From the NCBI GenBank assembly GCA_015485385.1, contig WFTS01000072.1:1-34818 (forward strand): a stretch of DNA of 34,818 bases, written 5' to 3'. Below the pieces are notes generated by a model that was not told the origin of the DNA, did no database searches, and was given only the letters and a program-made list of their open reading frames with translations. Both the position numbers and the translations under genes were made by a program. Source of the stretch: Kordiimonadales bacterium. GTDB taxonomy: Bacteria > Pseudomonadota > Alphaproteobacteria > Sphingomonadales > Kordiimonadaceae. Positions 31,977 through 34,818 of the stretch are shown in pieces (position 1 is the first letter of the stretch; every line of letters begins with the position of its first letter).

Positions 31977-33965
31977 ATGAACGAGCAAACAAGTGCCCAT
32001 AATCCGGTCAATCTGCGCCTGCCTGATGGCAGCGTCCGCACATTTGATGGTCCGGTAGACGGCACCACGCTCGCAGCAGATATAGGCCCCGGGCTTTTAA
32101 AAGCCGCCGTGGCCATCAAGGTTAATGGTGAAACTTGGGATTTGTCGCGCGCTATTTCTGCCGATAGTGACGTCGCTATCGTCACCAAAAAAGACGCCGA
32201 AGCACTGGATATCCTACGCCACGACTGTGCACACATTATGGCTGAAGCTGTGCAGGAGCTTTTCCCCGACACACAAGTAACCATTGGCCCTAATATCACA
32301 GATGGTTTCTTCTATGATTTCGCGCGCGATAAGCCCTTCACTGAGGATGATCTCATCGTGATCGAAAAACGGATGCATGAAATCGTCGCCCGGGACGAGC
32401 AAATCATCCGAGAAGAATGGGACCGCACAGACGCAATTGCATATTTCAAGAAAATCGGTGAACTTTACAAGGCTGAGATCATCGAAGACCTGCCCCAAGG
32501 GGATACCATCACAGTTTACCGGCAAGGCGACTGGTTAGACCTCTGCCGCGGGCCACACTTGCCCTCAACAGGAAAATTAGGGGATGCCTTCAAGCTGATG
32601 AAGGTCGCAGGAGCCTATTGGCGCGGCGATAGCAAAAACGCTATGCTAACACGGATTTACGGCACCTGTTGGGCCGACAAAAAAGCGCTGAAAGCCTATT
32701 TGCACCGCCTAGAAGAAGCCGAAAAGCGGGACCACAGGAAACTTGGCCGAGAAATGGACCTTTTTCACCTGCAAGAAGAAGCGCAAGGCAGCGTTTTCTG
32801 GCATCCGGCAGGCTATACTATGTGGCTGCAAATGGAGAAATATATCCGCGCACGCCTTACTGAGCACGGCTATCAGGAAATTAAAACACCACAATTGCTA
32901 GACAGTAAATTCTGGGAAAAATCCGGCCACTGGGCCAAATTCCGCGAAAATATGTTCGTCGTGCCTGATGAAGTCCCATCCACCGACGAAGATGCACCTG
33001 TCTTATCGGGCAAAGCCAAATTGATGGCCTTGAAGCCAATGAACTGCCCCGCGCATGTTCAGGTTTTTAACCAAGGCACTAAAAGCTACCGCGATTTGCC
33101 AATTCGCTTTGCCGAATTTGGGTGCTGTCACAGAAACGAGGCCCACGGCGCGTTGCACGGCTTGATGCGCGTGCGGCAAATGACACAGGATGATGCGCAT
33201 ATATTCTGCCGTGAGGACCAAATTACCTCTGAAACTGTGAATTTTTGTTCGCTTCTCTCAAGTGTTTACCGCGATCTTGGTTTTCCAGAATTTAAAGTCT
33301 TGCTGGCAACACGTCCTGATATGCGCTCGGGCAGTGATGAAAGCTGGGATTTGGCCGAAGCACGCCTTGAGGCTGCCCTCAAGGAAACTGGGTTAGATTA
33401 TGATTTTGCCCCGGGTGAGGGTGCCTTTTACGGCCCCAAATTAGAATTCCACCTTTCTGACGCCATCGGACGTACATGGCAATGCGGCACCTTGCAGCTG
33501 GATCCAAACACTCCAAAAGTGTTAGGCGCGACCTATATCGGAGAAGACGGTGCTAAACATGCGCCCGTGATGCTGCACAGGGCGGTTTTAGGGACGCTAG
33601 AGCGCTTCCTTGGCATTATGATTGAACATTATGCCGGACGCATGCCGCTTTGGCTTGCCCCAACGCAAGCTGTTGTTACCCCAATCACATCGTCAGCCGA
33701 TGGCTACGCCGAAGAAATATATAACCGGCTGATAGCAGCAGGTGTTCGCGCTGAGCTTGACCTTAAAAACGAGAAAATAAATTATAAAGTTCGCTTCCAC
33801 AGCCACCGCAAGGTGCCAGCAATCTTTGTTGTGGGTGGGCGCGAAGAAGAAGACGGCACTGTTAGTGTGCGGCGACTGGGATCAAAACACTCTAATGTGC
33901 AAATTGCGAGCGAGGCCATTGACGCCTTGGTTGCAGAGGGCCGCATGCCCAACGGAACCGCATAA
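31977..33965 (+). CDS. thrS: Threonyl-tRNA synthetase
   Basis: From ATG 31977 the enzyme has 662 residues and charges tRNA-Thr. Domain order is complete: TGS (about 10-70), tRNA-editing SAD domain with H-DCA-H, class II catalytic core with MKPMNCPAH (zinc Cys), [17 protein letters not shown] (motif 2, zinc His), then [12 protein letters not shown], and a C-terminal anticodon-binding domain ([11 protein letters not shown]). An in-frame ATG at 31851 has no ribosome site and would add 42 unrelated residues crossing the GC hairpin, so I reject it; AAGGA sits ten bases before 31977. Followed by a terminator and infC. Confidence 0.97.
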   Translation: MNEQTSAHNPVNLRLPDGSVRTFDGPVDGTTLAADIGPGLLKAAVAIKVNGETWDLSRAISADSDVAIVTKKDAEALDILRHDCAHIMAEAVQELFPDTQVTIGPNITDGFFYDFARDKPFTEDDLIVIEKRMHEIVARDEQIIREEWDRTDAIAYFKKIGELYKAEIIEDLPQGDTITVYRQGDWLDLCRGPHLPSTGKLGDAFKLMKVAGAYWRGDSKNAMLTRIYGTCWADKKALKAYLHRLEEAEKRDHRKLGREMDLFHLQEEAQGSVFWHPAGYTMWLQMEKYIRARLTEHGYQEIKTPQLLDSKFWEKSGHWAKFRENMFVVPDEVPSTDEDAPVLSGKAKLMALKPMNCPAHVQVFNQGTKSYRDLPIRFAEFGCCHRNEAHGALHGLMRVRQMTQDDAHIFCREDQITSETVNFCSLLSSVYRDLGFPEFKVLLATRPDMRSGSDESWDLAEARLEAALKETGLDYDFAPGEGAFYGPKLEFHLSDAIGRTWQCGTLQLDPNTPKVLGATYIGEDGAKHAPVMLHRAVLGTLERFLGIMIEHYAGRMPLWLAPTQAVVTPITSSADGYAEEIYNRLIAAGVRAELDLKNEKINYKVRFHSHRKVPAIFVVGGREEEDGTVSVRRLGSKHSNVQIASEAIDALVAEGRMPNGTA

Positions 33966-33973
33966 GAAAAACT

Positions 33974-34010
33974 GCGCTTAACAGGCCTTGTTTCAAGGCT
34001 TTTCAAGCGC
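33974..34010 (+). terminator. Nested terminator hairpin after thrS
   Basis: GCCTTG (33985-33990) and CAAGGC (33994-33999) form an inner stem with loop TTT and TTTT after it. Outer arms GCGCTT (33974-33979) and AAGCGC (34005-34010) enclose it. The inner hairpin alone fits an intrinsic terminator beginning about 20 bases after the thrS stop. If so, infC would need its own promoter; TATAGT at 34023-34028 could be a -10 box. Confidence 0.65.
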
Positions 34011-34039
34011 GAACGCTTTCGGTATAGTACAGCGATTCT

Positions 34040-34065
34040 GGTAACCCGCCGAAAAGGCCGTTACC
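34040..34065 (+). promoter_or_regulatory. Leader hairpin upstream of the infC ribosome site
   Basis: GGTAAC (34040-34045) pairs with GTTACC (34060-34065). GCC (34048-34050) and GGC (34056-34058) close a GAAAA loop inside, with a small internal loop between. It lies 12 bases before AGGAGA (34078-34083), so it could influence infC translation. Confidence 0.5.
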
Positions 34066-34089
34066 GCCAACAAATATAGGAGACTTGAC

Positions 34090-34626
34090 ATACGTAAAGG
34101 GAATTTTGCGGGGCCACCCAAAAAGAGCGGTCCACGCGTCAACAGAGCGATCATATCGGATCAGATCAGATTGATCGGTGCAGAAGGCGAAAACCACGGT
34201 GTTGTAACGGTTGATGAAGCAATGGTTATTGCGCGTAACAGCGGCCTTGATTTGGTTGAAATATCGCCCAACGCTGAACCCCCTGTATGTAAGGTTCTTG
34301 ATTTCGGCAAGTTTAAATACGAAGCCCAGAAAAAGGCGAATCTTGCGCGCAAAAAACAAAAGACGCAGGAAGTCAAAGAGATCAAAATGCGCCCCGGCAT
34401 CGATGTGCATGATTATGATACCAAGCTTAAAAAGGTCCGTCAGTTTATCGATAACGGCGACAAAGTGAAAATGACCATCCGTTTTAGGGGCCGCGAGATG
34501 GCGCACCAAGAACTGGGCATGGATGTCTTAAAACGCGTCGCCGAGGAAATGAAAGAAACCGCCAAAGTGGAGGCCCACCCAAAAACAGAAGGCCGCCAAA
34601 TGGTGATGGTGCTTTCCCCCCGGTAA
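34090..34626 (+). CDS. infC: Translation initiation factor IF-3, AUA start codon
   Basis: The 178-residue reading from 34090 has the full IF-3 N-terminal extension ([20 protein letters not shown]) before the standard [43 protein letters not shown] and C-terminal [14 protein letters not shown]-3 binds the 30S subunit and checks start-codon fidelity. No ATG, GTG or TTG lies in frame between the upstream stop at 34042-34044 and the extension; ATA at 34090-34092 sits seven bases after AGGAG, an ideal position. Non-canonical infC starts (AUU in E. coli) are known and allow IF-3 to repress its own synthesis. rpmI/rplT do not follow. Confidence 0.93.
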   Translation: MRKGNFAGPPKKSGPRVNRAIISDQIRLIGAEGENHGVVTVDEAMVIARNSGLDLVEISPNAEPPVCKVLDFGKFKYEAQKKANLARKKQKTQEVKEIKMRPGIDVHDYDTKLKKVRQFIDNGDKVKMTIRFRGREMAHQELGMDVLKRVAEEMKETAKVEAHPKTEGRQMVMVLSPR

Positions 34627-34652
34627 CAGACGGGACATTGAGATACTGAAAG

Positions 34653-34677
34653 AACCGGTCATATGGCCGGTTTTTTT
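34653..34677 (+). terminator. Intrinsic terminator after infC
   Basis: AACCGGTC (34653-34660) pairs with GGCCGGTT (34665-34672; one T-G pair) around ATAT, followed by a seven-T run (34671-34677). It starts 26 bases after the infC stop and is the clearest terminator in the window. Confidence 0.93.
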
Positions 34678-34773
34678 GTGGGCCAGGCTTCGAATCGGGT
34701 TGCAAAATTAACGACGCTTGGACAATATGTTTTCAACAAATGCCCTTTTTGAGCAACTCGAAAGCCCCATAGT

Positions 34774-34818
34774 ATGGACCTAACAGCCCTTAAAACTTTT
34801 TGTCGCTCTGTTGAAGAG
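34774..34818 (+). CDS. Possible 5' end of a LysR-type regulator gene (cut by window edge)
   Basis: Fifteen codons from ATG 34774 to the edge are open and read MDLTALKTFCRSVEE. This resembles the first helix of LysR-type regulators (MDL-x-x-L-x-T-F), but so short a piece is weak evidence. There is no strong ribosome site. It follows the infC terminator. Confidence 0.3.
   Translation, partial: MDLTALKTFCRSVEE

Noticed and set aside
34681-34710. TTCGAAT resembling a tRNA T-loop
   Set aside because: No GG/CC T-stem, anticodon arm or acceptor stem can be built around it.
1-34818. CRISPR arrays, insertion sequences, prophage or plasmid genes
   Set aside because: No regularly spaced repeats, transposase/integrase motifs or target-site duplications were seen; the repeats found are short and local.

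Overview
The window looks like ordinary chromosome of an alphaproteobacterium with roughly balanced GC. Pointers to this group are an OlsB-type ornithine-lipid acyltransferase, a DUF1674 (SDHAF4-like) protein, a DUF6460-like small membrane protein, two proteins with alphaproteobacterial-style SPOR domains, the rsmB-rpe-heparinase-purH gene order, and an infC that appears to begin with AUA. I cannot assign a genus; a Kordiimonadales- or Rhodospirillales-like lineage is only a guess. I see no rRNA, tRNA, CRISPR array, transposase, integrase or phage gene. No stretch longer than 300 bases lacks a gene.

Layout. 1-2475 (minus): Sel1/SPOR envelope protein, MarR regulator with a repetitive tail, and a truncated membrane protein running off the left edge. 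2627-4036 (plus, divergent): TPR/SPOR lipoprotein. 4054-5766: direct repeats, a sigma-32-like promoter, a leader able to form alternative hairpins, an Hsp20 chaperone and a sugar-nucleotide-epimerase-like SDR. 5926-9426: a HerA-type ATPase translationally coupled to a 617-aa protein of unknown function. 9429-11786 (minus): SDHAF4-like factor, CPBP membrane protease, PfkB/adenosine-kinase-like kinase. 11930-14092 (plus): EI24 membrane protein, small lipoprotein, DUF6460-like protein, DUF938 methyltransferase. 14142-17226 (minus): OlsB acyltransferase, AmpG-like permease, hotdog thioesterase.

17331-22816 (plus): housekeeping run rsmB, rpe, heparinase II/III-like protein, purH. 22995-23621: DUF6445 protein. 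23643-29034 (minus): M20 peptidase, endonuclease III, alpha/beta hydrolase, M48 metalloprotease and DUF898 membrane protein, with a 27-bp-stem hairpin in front of nth. 29202-31732 (plus): two overlapping exported amidohydrolase paralogues, the second lacking the metal ligands. 31977-34677: thrS, infC and strong terminators. A possible LysR-type gene starts at the right edge.

The most interesting points are the HerA two-gene unit, the active/inactive amidohydrolase pair, the heat-shock promoter plus switch-like leader of the Hsp20 gene, the AUA-initiated infC with a leader hairpin, and the long intergenic hairpin before nth. None is proven to be a new system; each can be tested by comparative searches or transcript mapping.
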